The notes: generated by a model from the sequence alone, not told the origin. A DNA stretch of 64,000 nt from Bradyrhizobium japonicum USDA 6 (GCF_000284375.1 NC_017249.1:4256001-4320000); one strand, 5' to 3'; positions 52,135-60,854 are shown, numbered from the stretch's first letter. Translations and numbers: made by a program.

Positions 52135-52617
52135 ATGCCGTCCGTTCCACCCGATCTCGCAGCATTCCTGGTCGAAGCCAAGCGGCGCACCTATGCGGGG
52201 CTCGACGACGACGCGACCGTGGCCGCGCCGCTGCTCGCCGGCTCCAAGCAGCTCGAGCATCGCGCGCCACCTTATGCCTATCGCGATATCTATTTCGGGA
52301 TGGGGTTTTTCGTCGGGCAGGAGACCGTGTCACGGGATGATCGTGTCATCTGGTCGATGAGCTACAGTGGTGGCGCCCGCGCGGACATCACGGATCGGCC
52401 CACGCTGCTCGAGATCTACAAATTCCTGCGCCAGGCGCTGTTGGGCGTAAGCGTCGAGGAGCCTTATCGGGGACCGCACCTGTACGAGCAGGCAGGCATG
52501 ACTTACCGCAACGAGGTCGAAGGTACGCTCGATCGCTTCCGCGGCATCGAGACGATCGCGCGGCATGATGGCGTGCCGCTGTACGAGCTGCGCTATAGCG
52601 GTGGTCTGCTGCGGTAA
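52135..52617 (+). CDS. DUF5680 domain-containing protein
   Basis: A 160-residue protein starting with DLAAFLVEAKRRTYAGLDDD, the FLxxAKxxTYAG opening of DUF5680. It continues with AYRDIYFGMGFFVGQETVSR, a YSGG block and a C-terminal RYSGGLL. In other bacteria this domain is found alone or next to a helix-turn-helix; there is none here. The biochemical role is unknown; the fold may bind a small ligand. The start ATG is 3 nt past the alcohol dehydrogenase stop. Confidence 0.78.
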   Translation: MPSVPPDLAAFLVEAKRRTYAGLDDDATVAAPLLAGSKQLEHRAPPYAYRDIYFGMGFFVGQETVSRDDRVIWSMSYSGGARADITDRPTLLEIYKFLRQALLGVSVEEPYRGPHLYEQAGMTYRNEVEGTLDRFRGIETIARHDGVPLYELRYSGGLLR

Positions 52618-52629
52618 TTCTTGAACCTT

Positions 52630-52702
52630 GTAGCCCGGATGGAGCGCAGCGCAATCCGGGGCCGGCGGTCCCGCATTCCGTTTCACTCCATGCGGGCTAC
52701 GA
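52630..52702. repeat. Dispersed repeat copy C
   Basis: GTAGCCCGGATGGAGCGCAG, CGCAATCCGGGGCCGGCGGT, CCCGCATTCCGTTTCACTCC and ATGCGGGCTACGAGCC. It is almost the same sequence as copy B and lies between the DUF5680 and VOC genes in the same orientation. Confidence 0.7.
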
Positions 52703-52727
52703 GCCTGAGTTTGGAATGAGGGCCACG

Positions 52728-53144
52728 ATGACAGACGAACCTAACCCGCGCACCCGCTCCCCCTTCAACGCCATTCGCGCGATCGACTACACCGTCATCT
52801 TCGTGCGCGACATGGCGGCGATGCGCCGGTTCTACGAGGACGTTCTCGCCTTTCCGCTGTTGCGCGAGCTCTCGCCGAACTGGATCGAGTACGGCCTGGG
52901 CGGCAACACGCTGGCGCTGGCGAGACCGAGCCGGACCGCGGCCGACGCGCCGACACCGGCGGGCAGCGCCTCGCTGCAACTGGCCTTCAAGGTGTCCGCG
53001 ACCGAGGTCGATCAATGTGCCGATGAACTGGTGCGGCAGGGCGTGGCGCTGCTGTCACCGCCGACGAACCAGTCGTTCGGACATCGGACGCTGTTCTTTC
53101 GCGATCCCGACGGCAATTTGCTGGAGGTCTATGCCGAGATCTAA
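52728..53144 (+). CDS. VOC family protein (glyoxalase/dioxygenase fold)
   Basis: A 138-residue single vicinal-oxygen-chelate domain. After IRAIDYTVIFVRDMAAMRRF it shows the two-fold repeat of the fold: FYEDVLAFPLLRE and the later FFRDPDGNLLEVYAE with the metal-binding Glu. A His/Glu metal site is incomplete at the N-terminal side, so catalytic status is open. It may be a glyoxalase, dioxygenase or antibiotic-binding protein. ATG 52728 (MTDEPNPR) with GAGGG upstream is preferred to ATG 52716. Confidence 0.82.
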   Translation: MTDEPNPRTRSPFNAIRAIDYTVIFVRDMAAMRRFYEDVLAFPLLRELSPNWIEYGLGGNTLALARPSRTAADAPTPAGSASLQLAFKVSATEVDQCADELVRQGVALLSPPTNQSFGHRTLFFRDPDGNLLEVYAEI

Positions 53145-53239
53145 TGCGCCCAAGAAGTTCCATCGGGAATCCCCGATCTATCCATGTTAAGGTGAAACTT
53201 AGGCCCAGGTTCCGACTTTCACTTCACGGGAGAGGTATC

Positions 53240-53752
53240 GTGAAGCGAATCCTGAAACCCGTTACTTATGTTTTGGCGGCCATCTACTTCCTGGTGGATG
53301 CCGTCTTCATGGCCGTGGCGCGGCCAATGGCGCGCTGGATTGGGCGGCATTTCGAATTCAAGTGGTTGCGTGCCTGGATCAGGTCGCTGTCCCCTTATCC
53401 CTCGCTTGCCCTGTTTTCCGTGCCTGTGATCATTCTGGAGCCGATCAAGCCGGTGGCGGCCTACCTCGCCGCAACGGGGCAGGTCGTGAGCGCCGCCGTG
53501 ACTTTCATCGTCGGCGAACTGCTCAAGCTTGTGCTGGTCGAGCGCCTGTTCCATCTCACCCGCGACAAGCTGATGCGGATTCCGGCGTTCGCCTGGGCGT
53601 ACGGCAAGTTCTCCGAGGTGAAGGCGTGGCTGCAGGCAACCGAAGCCTGGCGCGCCGTCCGCGCCTTGAGCCGCGCGGCGAGGGACACTGTTGCACGGGC
53701 AAGGGCGAGGCTGGTCGGCCGCTTCAGCAGGCTGGTGACCTCCAGGGATTAG
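53240..53752 (+). CDS. Hypothetical membrane protein with Arg-rich C-terminus
   Basis: A 170-residue protein with two likely membrane segments (VTYVLAAIYFLVDAVFMAVA and ALFSVPVIILEPIKPVAAYL), then ATGQVVSAAVTFIVGELLKLVLVERLFHL (a third) and a basic helical C-terminus (ARARLVGRFSRLVTSR). The family is seen in Bradyrhizobium as a hypothetical. GTG 53240 is set by GGGAGAGG 6-13 nt upstream; the earlier reading has no membrane logic. Confidence 0.7.
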   Translation: MKRILKPVTYVLAAIYFLVDAVFMAVARPMARWIGRHFEFKWLRAWIRSLSPYPSLALFSVPVIILEPIKPVAAYLAATGQVVSAAVTFIVGELLKLVLVERLFHLTRDKLMRIPAFAWAYGKFSEVKAWLQATEAWRAVRALSRAARDTVARARARLVGRFSRLVTSRD

Positions 53753-53769
53753 GGGCAGGCGCGTTGTCG

Positions 53770-54123
53770 CTACGCGAGTTTGCGTGCTGCGGCGGTGGCC
53801 TTGTCGCCCGTGTTCGGGGTGCCGGTGGGCTCGATGAGCAGGAGGTGAGCCTCCTCGCGTGCCACCGGGCGATGCTCGACCCCTTTGGGCACGACATAGA
53901 GTTCGCCCGGGCCGAGCGTCACCGTGCGATCCCGCAATTCGATGTCCAGACTGCCTTTCAGGACGAGAAAGAAATCGTCGGTGTCGTCATGCTTGTGCCA
54001 GGTGAACTCGCCCTTCACCTTCACCACCATCACGTCGCAATCGTTGAAGGTCGTAACCGTGCGCGGCGACCAGAAATCCTCAAAGGTCGCGAGTTTGTCG
54101 GCAAGTGATATCTTGTCGGCCAT
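53770..54123 (-). CDS. Cupin domain-containing protein
   Basis: A 117-residue single cupin. Motif 1 reads FTWHKHDDTDDFFLVLKG (His-x-His, with Asp where the acidic ligand is usually Glu), motif 2 reads LGPGELYVVPKGVEHRP, so a metal site is likely. Small cupins of this type are isomerases, dioxygenase-like or storage-like; no substrate is known. ATG 54123. It is convergent with the membrane protein gene to its left (17 nt). Confidence 0.85.
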   Translation of the reverse strand: MADKISLADKLATFEDFWSPRTVTTFNDCDVMVVKVKGEFTWHKHDDTDDFFLVLKGSLDIELRDRTVTLGPGELYVVPKGVEHRPVAREEAHLLLIEPTGTPNTGDKATAAARKLA

Positions 54124-54244
54124 GTTTCACCCGTATGCGTTCTCGTGAGGCAGGATTTGGGGTCGAATGGCGGACGCGGCAAGGTCGTATCCGTTCACCG
54201 GTCGATCTTGCTCGCGTATGCCGGGGTGCCAATACAGCCGGCGG

Positions 54245-54985
54245 CTATTTGACGTATCCAGACAACATGGCCTGCGCCCATTTAGGGTGGTTGTTGGCAA
54301 GTGCACGCGCCGATGCGGACTCCCAGTCGTACTCCAGGGCCAAGAGTTCGACCTGCCAGCCTCTTTTTCGTTTCGTGAGTATCGCATACCGAGCGTGAGG
54401 CGAGCGGTATTCCAAGTTTGCGGCAACAGGAATGTCCGCGAACACCAGGCAACCAACACTCCCGGGATTGAGAACCAGACACTCCCTCGGCCCATGAACG
54501 ATCGCCTGGCGGTGGCTATGACCGCACAGGACCACCCGCGCCGTTGGCTCACTCTCCAGGCGCGTTGCGAGCACGTCGCGGCGCGCTGGCACAAAGCGGC
54601 CGTCGTCGAGCGATTCTTCCAGCAGGCATGTCGTGTCGTCGTCGGGCGTGCCATGGCAGGCCAAAATCCCGTCTTCGAGCCGAAGCTGGGGAGGTAAACT
54701 GTGGAGTGCGCGACGTTGCTCCGCAGTCAATGCGTGACGCGCAAACCGACCTGCCGACGAGAGCTTGTCTTCTGGAAACTCCTCAATCCACCGGTCATGG
54801 TTTCCACGTACGGTCGGTAAGGAGAGCGATTGTAGTGCTTCGAAAGTTTCTCTCGGCCGCAGCGGGCTGGTGACGCAATCGCCAAGGTTAACCGTGCGAT
54901 CGACGCCCCGTACCTTGATGTCGGCCAGCACCGCCTCCAAAGCAGCTAGGTTGCCGTGGATATCGGAAATGACTGCCAATCGCAT
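54245..54985 (-). CDS. Metallophosphoesterase
   Basis: A 246-residue calcineurin-like phosphoesterase (YfcE/diadenosine tetraphosphatase style). All metal motifs are visible: AVISDIHGNLAAL (D-x-H), VNLGDCVTSP (GD), TVRGNHDRW (GNHD), ILACHGTPDD (H) and VVLCGHSHRQ (GHxH). It acts on phosphomonoester or diester bonds in the cytosol. ATG 54985. Monocistronic; the 121-bp gap to the cupin gene holds no clear feature. Confidence 0.9.
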   Translation of the reverse strand: MRLAVISDIHGNLAALEAVLADIKVRGVDRTVNLGDCVTSPLRPRETFEALQSLSLPTVRGNHDRWIEEFPEDKLSSAGRFARHALTAEQRRALHSLPPQLRLEDGILACHGTPDDDTTCLLEESLDDGRFVPARRDVLATRLESEPTARVVLCGHSHRQAIVHGPRECLVLNPGSVGCLVFADIPVAANLEYRSPHARYAILTKRKRGWQVELLALEYDWESASARALANNHPKWAQAMLSGYVK

Positions 54986-55246
54986 CGTCGTCCTCCCCGT
55001 GCTGGTCGGCCTGAACTTGGCCCATTCATGCTGAGGTTAATCGAGGTGGTTGCAAAAATCCGCTGCAACCTTCAGGCGCGGTTCTTTCCGCGAAGCCATG
55101 CATCATAGGCATGGTGATTTCAGAGCACTTGGCGTAAAGAGCGCCCTGATCACATCCAGCGTGCGGCCGGGCCGTTTGCCGCGCACGCAACTCAGGTCCG
55201 CCGGTTCACCGTTCCGCGCCTGACATTAACCAAGGTTCTCCATCCC

Positions 55247-57280
55247 GTGTCTTTTCCGGCCCTGACCCCGCCGCTCGCCCACGCTTTGGCCGAGCGGAAC
55301 TATGATTCACCCACCCCCGTCCAGCTCGCCGTGCTCGCGGACGAAGCCGCCGACCGCGACCTCCTGGTTTCGGCCCAGACCGGCTCCGGCAAGACCCTCG
55401 CTTATGGCCTCGCCATGGCCAGGGATCTGTTTGGCGATGCCGAGCGGTTCGAGCAGGCGGGGGCGCCGCTCGCCCTGATCGTGGCGCCGACCCGCGAGCT
55501 CGCCTTGCAGGTTCAGCGCGAATTGGCGTGGCTGTATGAACATGCGGGCGGGCGGGTCGTCTCCTGCGTCGGCGGCATGGATCCGCGGCGCGAGCAGCGC
55601 GAGCTTGCGGCGGGCGCTCACATCGTCGTCGGCACGCCCGGCCGGCTGTGCGATCATTTGCGGCGCGGCCGTCTCGACATCTCGGAATTGAAGGTGGTCG
55701 TCCTCGACGAGGCCGACGAGATGCTCAATCTCGGCTTTCGCGAGGACATGGAATTCATCCTCGAGACCACGCCGGAGACGCGCCGCACCCTGATGTTCTC
55801 GGCGACGTTTCCGCGCGGAATCGTGGCGCTGACCAAGCAGTATCAGCAGCAGGCCTTCCGGATCGAGGTCGCGGGCGACGAGGGCGGTCATGCCGATATC
55901 GAGTATCGCGTGATCCGGATCGCGCCCGCGGATGCCGAGCACGCGGTCGTCAATGTGCTGCGGTTCTACGAGGCGCCGAGCGCGCTGGTGTTTTGCAGCA
56001 CGCGCGATCACGTCAGGCATTTGCAGGCGGCGCTGCTGGAGCGCGGCTTTTCCGTTGTCGCGCTGTCGGGCGAATTGACGCAGAACGAGCGGACCATGGC
56101 GCTGCAGTCGCTGCGCGACGGACGGGCCCGAGTCTGCGTCGCGACCGACGTTGCCGCCCGCGGCATCGATCTGCCGAGCCTCGACCTCGTCATTCACGCC
56201 GACCTCCCGAACGACGCTGAAGTGATGCAGCATCGCTCGGGCCGCACCGGGCGTGCGGGACGCAAGGGGACGAGCGTCCTGCTGGTGCCGCCCGCACGGC
56301 GGCGGCGCGCGGAACTGCTGCTCAATCTCGCAGGCGTCGACGCGGTCTGGGGTACGGCGCCGCAAGCGGAGGAAATCCGCAAGCTCGATCACGACCGCAT
56401 GAAAGACGTGCTGTTCACGGAGGAAACGACCCCCGACGATCTCGCGCTGGCGCATGCGCTGCTGGCCGAGCGATCGGCCGAGGATATCGCAGCCGCACTC
56501 GCGCGGCTCTATCGCGCGCGGCTGCCGTCGCCCGAAGACATCATCGATCCCGGCGAGCGAGCCGGCCGGTCGCGCGACGATCGCGGGCGCGACAATGTTC
56601 GCGCACCGCGCGACGATGCCCGCACTTCGCGCGGCGATGATCGTCTCGAAAGGCCTCGACCCAAATCAGGAAAATCGTCGACGAAACACGGCATGGCGGA
56701 CGGCAGCGTCTGGTTCCGGGCCAACATCGGACGAAGAAAGAATGCGGAAGCACGCTGGCTCTTGCCGATGATTTGCCGCCGCGGCGGCATCGACAAGGGC
56801 GACATCGGCGCCATCAAGATCATGGACACGACGACCGAGTTCGAAATTTCCGAGCGGGTCGCGGAATCCTTCGCTGCCAAGATCAAGCGTCCGGACAAGG
56901 AAGACAATATCCGCCTCGAACCGATGACGGATGCGCCGCAGCGGCAGGCACCTTCGGAAGAGCGGTCAAAGCCGCCGCGGCGCGAGAGCGGCGACAGCGA
57001 TCATCGCGAACGTCGCGACGATCGCCCGCGCGGTGCAGCTGGATTCAAGCCACGCGACAAGGCTCACGGCGAGCGCAGGCCGAAATTCGACGATGCTCCT
57101 TCGTTCGGAAAGAAAAAGAAGCACAAGAACAAGCCTGGCCATGCCGAGCCGGCGGTCACGCCGTGGCCGTCGAAGGGCGCGCCTGGAAAAAGAGAGCGAA
57201 GAAAAAGCACCGGGGCTGAACTGCGCGTGACCGTGCAGACAGCAATGATGCCGCCGGATTGCGCCGGCGACATCATCTGA
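55247..57280 (+). CDS. DEAD/DEAH-box RNA helicase with DbpA-type RNA-binding domain
   Basis: A 677-residue DEAD-box protein. Core motifs: Q motif YDSPTPVQLAVLADEA, Walker A SAQTGSGKTLAY, motif Ia APTRELALQVQ, DEAD in VVVLDEADEMLNLG, SAT in LMFSATFPRG, and motif VI HRSGRTGRAGRKG. After a charged linker (DDRGRDNVRAPRDDARTSRG) comes the DbpA-like RNA-binding domain VWFRANIGRRKNAEARWLLPMICRRGGI, and then a long basic tail ending in KKHKNKPGH. The protein therefore likely remodels ribosomal RNA. GTG 55247 is the start, with AAGG-type site about 14 nt upstream. Single gene; the tail is unusually long. Confidence 0.93.
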   Translation: MSFPALTPPLAHALAERNYDSPTPVQLAVLADEAADRDLLVSAQTGSGKTLAYGLAMARDLFGDAERFEQAGAPLALIVAPTRELALQVQRELAWLYEHAGGRVVSCVGGMDPRREQRELAAGAHIVVGTPGRLCDHLRRGRLDISELKVVVLDEADEMLNLGFREDMEFILETTPETRRTLMFSATFPRGIVALTKQYQQQAFRIEVAGDEGGHADIEYRVIRIAPADAEHAVVNVLRFYEAPSALVFCSTRDHVRHLQAALLERGFSVVALSGELTQNERTMALQSLRDGRARVCVATDVAARGIDLPSLDLVIHADLPNDAEVMQHRSGRTGRAGRKGTSVLLVPPARRRRAELLLNLAGVDAVWGTAPQAEEIRKLDHDRMKDVLFTEETTPDDLALAHALLAERSAEDIAAALARLYRARLPSPEDIIDPGERAGRSRDDRGRDNVRAPRDDARTSRGDDRLERPRPKSGKSSTKHGMADGSVWFRANIGRRKNAEARWLLPMICRRGGIDKGDIGAIKIMDTTTEFEISERVAESFAAKIKRPDKEDNIRLEPMTDAPQRQAPSEERSKPPRRESGDSDHRERRDDRPRGAAGFKPRDKAHGERRPKFDDAPSFGKKKKHKNKPGHAEPAVTPWPSKGAPGKRERRKSTGAELRVTVQTAMMPPDCAGDII

Positions 57281-57296
57281 CAAGTCAGCTGCGAAC

Positions 57297-57590
57297 TCAG
57301 CGGCCACCACCGCCGCCGCCGCCACCACCTCCGCCGCCGCCGCCGGCATCGCGCATCGACGAGCTGTAGCGGGGGTCGGTCTGCTTCATGTAGATGGGCG
57401 AGGTGTCGTGTGTGAGGTTGACGCGGCTTCTGCCGCCCGGGGTCGGCGTCTCGACCGGGATACCGCAGCCCTCGAAGAAGGCGGAATCGCAGCCGTAGGT
57501 CCGGACCTGCGCCGCGTTGGCACTGGTTGCGCTGAACGCGGCCGCGGCGGCGAATGCAATCAAGGCAACTTTCGACAATGTGAGTTTCAT
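57297..57590 (-). CDS. Small exported protein with polyglycine tail
   Basis: A 97-residue precursor. Signal peptide (VALIAFAAAAAFSATSANA) is cleaved before AQVRTYGCDSAFFEGCGIPV, a region with two cysteines; a middle with NLTHDTSPIYMKQTDPRYSS follows and then a run of 14 glycines ending in Arg. The glycine run is coded by varied GGN codons (GGC, GGA, GGT), so it is not a simple repeat error. ATG 57590 has GAGAATTTCC upstream. It is convergent with the helicase (16 nt). Function unknown. Confidence 0.65.
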   Translation of the reverse strand: MKLTLSKVALIAFAAAAAFSATSANAAQVRTYGCDSAFFEGCGIPVETPTPGGRSRVNLTHDTSPIYMKQTDPRYSSSMRDAGGGGGGGGGGGGGGR

Positions 57591-57706
57591 GGAAATTCTC
57601 CAGTCTCGGTTCGGCGAGACCAGAACGGCCCGCGCACACCTTCGACGGGGGTGATCGAAGGCGGTTCGAGGGACGGCTTCACGCGGGCGTGAGCCGGGCG
57701 GGGACG

Positions 57707-58213
57707 TTATGTCGCAGCGAGGTCGCGGAGCATGTAGGTCGCGCCTTCTCCATAGGAGGCGAGCTTTGCGCGCGCCTCCGTATCCGCCGCGACGGGCCGG
57801 AAGCCGAGACGCTCCCATAACGGCCGCGTGGCGTAGACCGAGACCAGCGCGAGCGTTGTGATGTGTGATGCGCGCGCCAGCTTCTCGATATCGGCAATAT
57901 AGTCGCGCGCGATGCCACCGCGGAAATCGGGCAGCACGGCGACGTCGTGCACGTAGAGACAATCCGCATCATCGGGCAGTTGTTGCAGGAAGCCGTTGAG
58001 CGGCGGAATCCGGTGCTGCTTCCACGGATGCGCGAGTCCGTAGCCGGCGACCTCTTCGTCGGCGATGAGCAGACGGCAGCCATCGGGATAGAGCCGCATC
58101 TTCTCCGCGAACACGTCGGGACTCTCAGGGAGATCGGGATGGATCCGCGCTGCGATCGCGCTGATCGCAACCAGGTCGGAGGCGCGCGCGGGACGCCAAT
58201 GCGGCTTGCTCAT
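57707..58213 (-). CDS. GNAT family N-acetyltransferase
   Basis: A 168-residue GNAT enzyme. N-terminal WRPARASDLVAISAIAARIHP is the acceptor-side region; the acetyl-CoA motif is DVAVLPDFRGGIARDYIADIEKLA (RGxG/A), then TLALVSVYATRPLWERLGF forms the splayed C-terminal strand. It acetylates an unknown primary amine. ATG 58213 (MSKPHWRP). It is divergent from the lipoprotein-type gene at 58360. Confidence 0.85.
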   Translation of the reverse strand: MSKPHWRPARASDLVAISAIAARIHPDLPESPDVFAEKMRLYPDGCRLLIADEEVAGYGLAHPWKQHRIPPLNGFLQQLPDDADCLYVHDVAVLPDFRGGIARDYIADIEKLARASHITTLALVSVYATRPLWERLGFRPVAADTEARAKLASYGEGATYMLRDLAAT

Positions 58214-58359
58214 GTCGGTCCGTTGGTCGGTCTCACTTATTCAGTTTATTCCGTCGCGACGATGCGCGCAGCGAAAAATATCTTTGCCGCCGTCTCAGGA
58301 ATACGACGCGTTGCGCGGCGTCCTACCCCATGCAAGCCAATTGCATGACAGGAGAACCC

Positions 58360-58746
58360 ATGACGTCCTCGATCCGCCTCGCGCTCACGCTCACCGTATC
58401 GCTCGCCATCATCCCTGCTGCCTTCGCCGCGCCGCCGACCAAGACCGGCAAGACCGACAAGGGCAACGTGCTCACCGACGCCAAGGGCATGACGCTCTAC
58501 ACCTTCGACAAGGATGCGGACGGCAAGTCGGCCTGCAACGGACCTTGTGCGACAAACTGGCCGGTGCTGAAGGCCGAGGCGAGCGATGCCGCTGCCGACG
58601 GCTACACCGTCATCACGCGCGACGACGGTTCCAGGCAGTGGGCTTACAAGGGCAAGCCGCTCTACACCTTCGCCAAGGACCAGAAGCCCGGCGACATCAC
58701 CGGCGACGGCTTTCTGAACGGCGCCTGGCATCTGGCGATGCCGTGA
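58360..58746 (+). CDS. COG4315 secreted repeat protein (Lipoprotein_15 family)
   Basis: A 128-residue exported protein. Signal peptide (IRLALTLTVSLAIIPAAFA) precedes two copies of the family repeat, LTDAKGMTLYTFDKDADGKS...CNGPCATNWPVLKA and QWAYKGKPLYTFAKDQKPGDITGDGF, each with LYTF. One Cys pair lies in CNGPC. The family is of unknown function and found in the periplasm of many proteobacteria. ATG 58360 is set by ACAGGAGAA. Monocistronic. Confidence 0.87.
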   Translation: MTSSIRLALTLTVSLAIIPAAFAAPPTKTGKTDKGNVLTDAKGMTLYTFDKDADGKSACNGPCATNWPVLKAEASDAAADGYTVITRDDGSRQWAYKGKPLYTFAKDQKPGDITGDGFLNGAWHLAMP

Positions 58747-59278
58747 GCGGACAATCCGCCGCGGCAATGCGAGGTGGTGTCTGACACTGACGAGATGCCA
58801 CCGGTCTCGTGCCTCGGACGCAGCGCAGCGCCTATTGGCGATGCGACGTATCGTTCAATGCGGTGCGCTGCGGTGCGGCTCCATCAACTGGCAATCAATC
58901 AATGACAGGGCGCCATCTGGAAACGGCCGAATCCTCGTCGCGCCCCCCAGAGGAAGGCCATCGGCGCCGGCGTCTCCGGACCGCCTGCCGGACTCATCTC
59001 AAGTTGGCGGAAGTCATCGCGACAACTTCAAAGAAGTAAAAGCGCGGGCCTTTGGCGCGGCGTCGCTTGAATCGAATTTATTCAAGTCGAGAGTCCGAAA
59101 GCGAACCGAAGGTTCGACTTTGGTTGGTCATAGTTGGCTCCGGCAGGGGGCGAGAGCGGCAAATCGGCAGCAGCATCCCTCCATTTTGAGAGTAGGGGCA
59201 CTGGTTTCCTGGTGCAGTCCGCACTTGGGAGCTTCCGGGAGTCTTCAATCCATTATCTGGTTTCGCGTGAGGGAATGA
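58747..59278. other. 532-bp gap before the phasin gene
   Basis: No gene is supported. A 7-bp inverted repeat CTTGAAT (59066-59072) / ATTCAAG (59080-59086) stands out as a possible operator or promoter site for the phasin gene, in an AT-richer context. Small frames across the region have shadow-type composition. Confidence 0.4.
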
Positions 59279-59770
59279 ATGACCATGAATGATGCCAATC
59301 TGAAAGCCGAGACGAACGCCACTGCGCTCAATGGGGCGGCGAATGGCGGTGCAATGCCCAGGTTCGACATACCATTCTTCAACTTCCAGGCGATCTTCGG
59401 CGATCTCGCCGAGCAAGGCGCCGCGCGGGCCAAGGCAAATCTAGAGCGGATGAAGGCGGCTTCCGAGGACGTCACCGAAGCTCTCCGCGAAGCCTGTTCG
59501 ACCAATGCCACCCGTGCCGCTGATTACGGCACCAAGGTCATCGAAATATCAAACCTCAATACCAGCTCCGCGCTGGAATTCCTGTCCCAGCTCGCGGATG
59601 CGAGGTCGTTTGCGGATGTCGTGAACCTCTCCACCACCCACAGCCGCAGGACATTTGAAGCGGCTTCTCGCCAAAACCGGGAGCTTTGGGACCTCGCCCA
59701 GAAGGTCGCAACCGAGACGGCCGAGCCGATCAAGAAGAGCTTCAACCGGGTTCTGCATAGGGCTGCTTAA
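59279..59770 (+). CDS. Phasin family protein
   Basis: A 163-residue amphipathic-helical protein of the phasin type (Phasin_2): ANLERMKAASEDVTEALREACSTNATRA followed by YGTKVIEISNLNTSSALEFLSQLAD and a helical C-terminus (AEPIKKSFNRVL). Phasins coat polyhydroxybutyrate granules and control their size. ATG 59279 (MTMNDANL) is used; ATG 59285 is possible, both with GAGGG upstream. No phaC gene is near, but Bradyrhizobium-type genomes carry several scattered phasins. Confidence 0.83.
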   Translation: MTMNDANLKAETNATALNGAANGGAMPRFDIPFFNFQAIFGDLAEQGAARAKANLERMKAASEDVTEALREACSTNATRAADYGTKVIEISNLNTSSALEFLSQLADARSFADVVNLSTTHSRRTFEAASRQNRELWDLAQKVATETAEPIKKSFNRVLHRAA

Positions 59771-59844
59771 ATCGAGGCGACCGGCCGCGTGGATCGGCTG
59801 GACGAGCGTCTTCGCCAGAAGAGACGCCGTCCGGCCGAGGCGGC

Positions 59845-59874
59845 GAAGCCTTGCCGTGAGAAGCCTTGCCGTGA
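59845..59874. repeat. 15-bp tandem duplication
   Basis: GAAGCCTTGCCGTGA occurs twice back-to-back (59845-59859, 59860-59874) in the gap between the phasin gene and the small Cys-containing gene. It may be a recent slippage duplication. Confidence 0.6.
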
Positions 59875-59901
59875 GGTGATGCCAAGCTGGAGGAAGTCAG
59901 G

Positions 59902-60129
59902 ATGGGTATGGTGATGATCAAGTGCCCGGAAACGGGCCTCGCCATTTCGACGGGCATCGAGATGGATCGCGAAAGATTTCGGTGCAGTGCGGTGTTCTTC
60001 TCGCGCACATATTGCGGGATGTGCGCGGCGACGCATGAGTGGTTCGCCAGGGAGGCCTGGGTCTATGAATCGGTCTTGGCGAATGGGAAGTCCGGGGGCG
60101 GGCAGCCGTTGCGCGCGGGCGCGGTGTGA
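59902..60129 (+). CDS. Small hypothetical protein with Cys motifs
   Basis: A 75-residue protein. Residues MIKCPETGLAISTGIEMDRERF and YCGMCAATHEWFA contain three cysteines plus His that could bind zinc. The pattern CPxTGxxIxTGIE is frequent in small Bradyrhizobium proteins of unknown function. ATG 59902 follows a good GGAGGAA site (9 nt away). Its 3' end overlaps the convergent Crp/Fnr gene by 67 bp, an unusually large overlap, so the real C-terminus may be shorter or one of the genes is mis-called. Confidence 0.6.
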   Translation: MGMVMIKCPETGLAISTGIEMDRERFRCSAVFFSRTYCGMCAATHEWFAREAWVYESVLANGKSGGGQPLRAGAV

Positions 60130-60854
60130 AGCAGCCTGACGGCATCCTGCGAAATGATCCGGTCGATCCTGCGGCTCATCACCTTGTAGCACTCGCAGGC
60201 CACGATCTCGAGTCGCGGCCTGTCGATCTCGAGTTGGCCGCGCCGACTGGATTTCACGGCCCTTGAGGCTCGAAGTGCGCTCACGACGTGCGTGACGGTG
60301 GTTCGCCGGACGCCGAGCAATTCCGACAACGTCTCTTGCGTCAGGTGCAGGACGTCACCACGGCGCTCCGTCCGATCGTGAATGTGAAGCAGCCAGCGGG
60401 CGAGGCGGGCCTCGACGGAGTGCAGTGCATTGCAGGCCGCGACGTGCAGGAATTGCGTCATCATCGCCCTGGTCACAATCTGAACCGCGTTTGCGAGGGC
60501 GGGACTGCGTTCGAGCGCCGCTTGAAATCGCGCGGGCGAGATCTGCAGTGCGGTCCCGGCCACGCGGACGACCGCCGTCAGGGGAGATCGAACGGGGCCG
60601 AGCGCCGTCATGAGGCCGACGACGCCGTCGTTGCCGATCACGGCGGTTGCGGCCGTCTGTCCGTTCGGCAATTCCATGATGAGGGCGATCGCGCCGCTGC
60701 ACGGGAAGCAAAGGTGCTCGACCCGGTCGCCCGATCGAACCAGGACTGCATCGTGCTGGAGCGGTACTTTCCGGAGATATGGTGCAAGCAACGCGAAGTC
60801 GGCCGGCGGTAATGCAGCTAGCAGGCGATTACCAACTCTGGTCGCGTGCTCCAT
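60063..60854 (-). CDS. Crp/Fnr family transcriptional regulator
   Basis: A 263-residue regulator with an N-terminal cyclic-nucleotide-binding-type beta-barrel (LVRSGDRVEHLCFPCSGAIALI, then ATAVIGNDGVVGLMTALG) and a C-terminal winged HTH (TQETLSELLGVRRTTVTHVVSAL). There is no N-terminal cysteine cluster of FNR type, so the sensing ligand is not oxygen through an iron-sulfur cluster. It resembles the many short Crp-like regulators of Bradyrhizobium. ATG 60854 is preferred to GTG 60857. It overlaps the gene at 59902 on the opposite strand by 67 bp. Confidence 0.82.
   Translation of the reverse strand: MEHATRVGNRLLAALPPADFALLAPYLRKVPLQHDAVLVRSGDRVEHLCFPCSGAIALIMELPNGQTAATAVIGNDGVVGLMTALGPVRSPLTAVVRVAGTALQISPARFQAALERSPALANAVQIVTRAMMTQFLHVAACNALHSVEARLARWLLHIHDRTERRGDVLHLTQETLSELLGVRRTTVTHVVSALRASRAVKSSRRGQLEIDRPRLEIVACECYKVMSRRIDRIISQDAVRLLHTAPARNGCPPPDFPFAKTDS

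Noticed and set aside
45989..59078. Shared CTTGAATCGAATT at about 45989 and 59066
   Set aside because: Only 13 bp match; at 59066 it belongs to an inverted repeat but at 45989 it does not, so a common operator is not supported.
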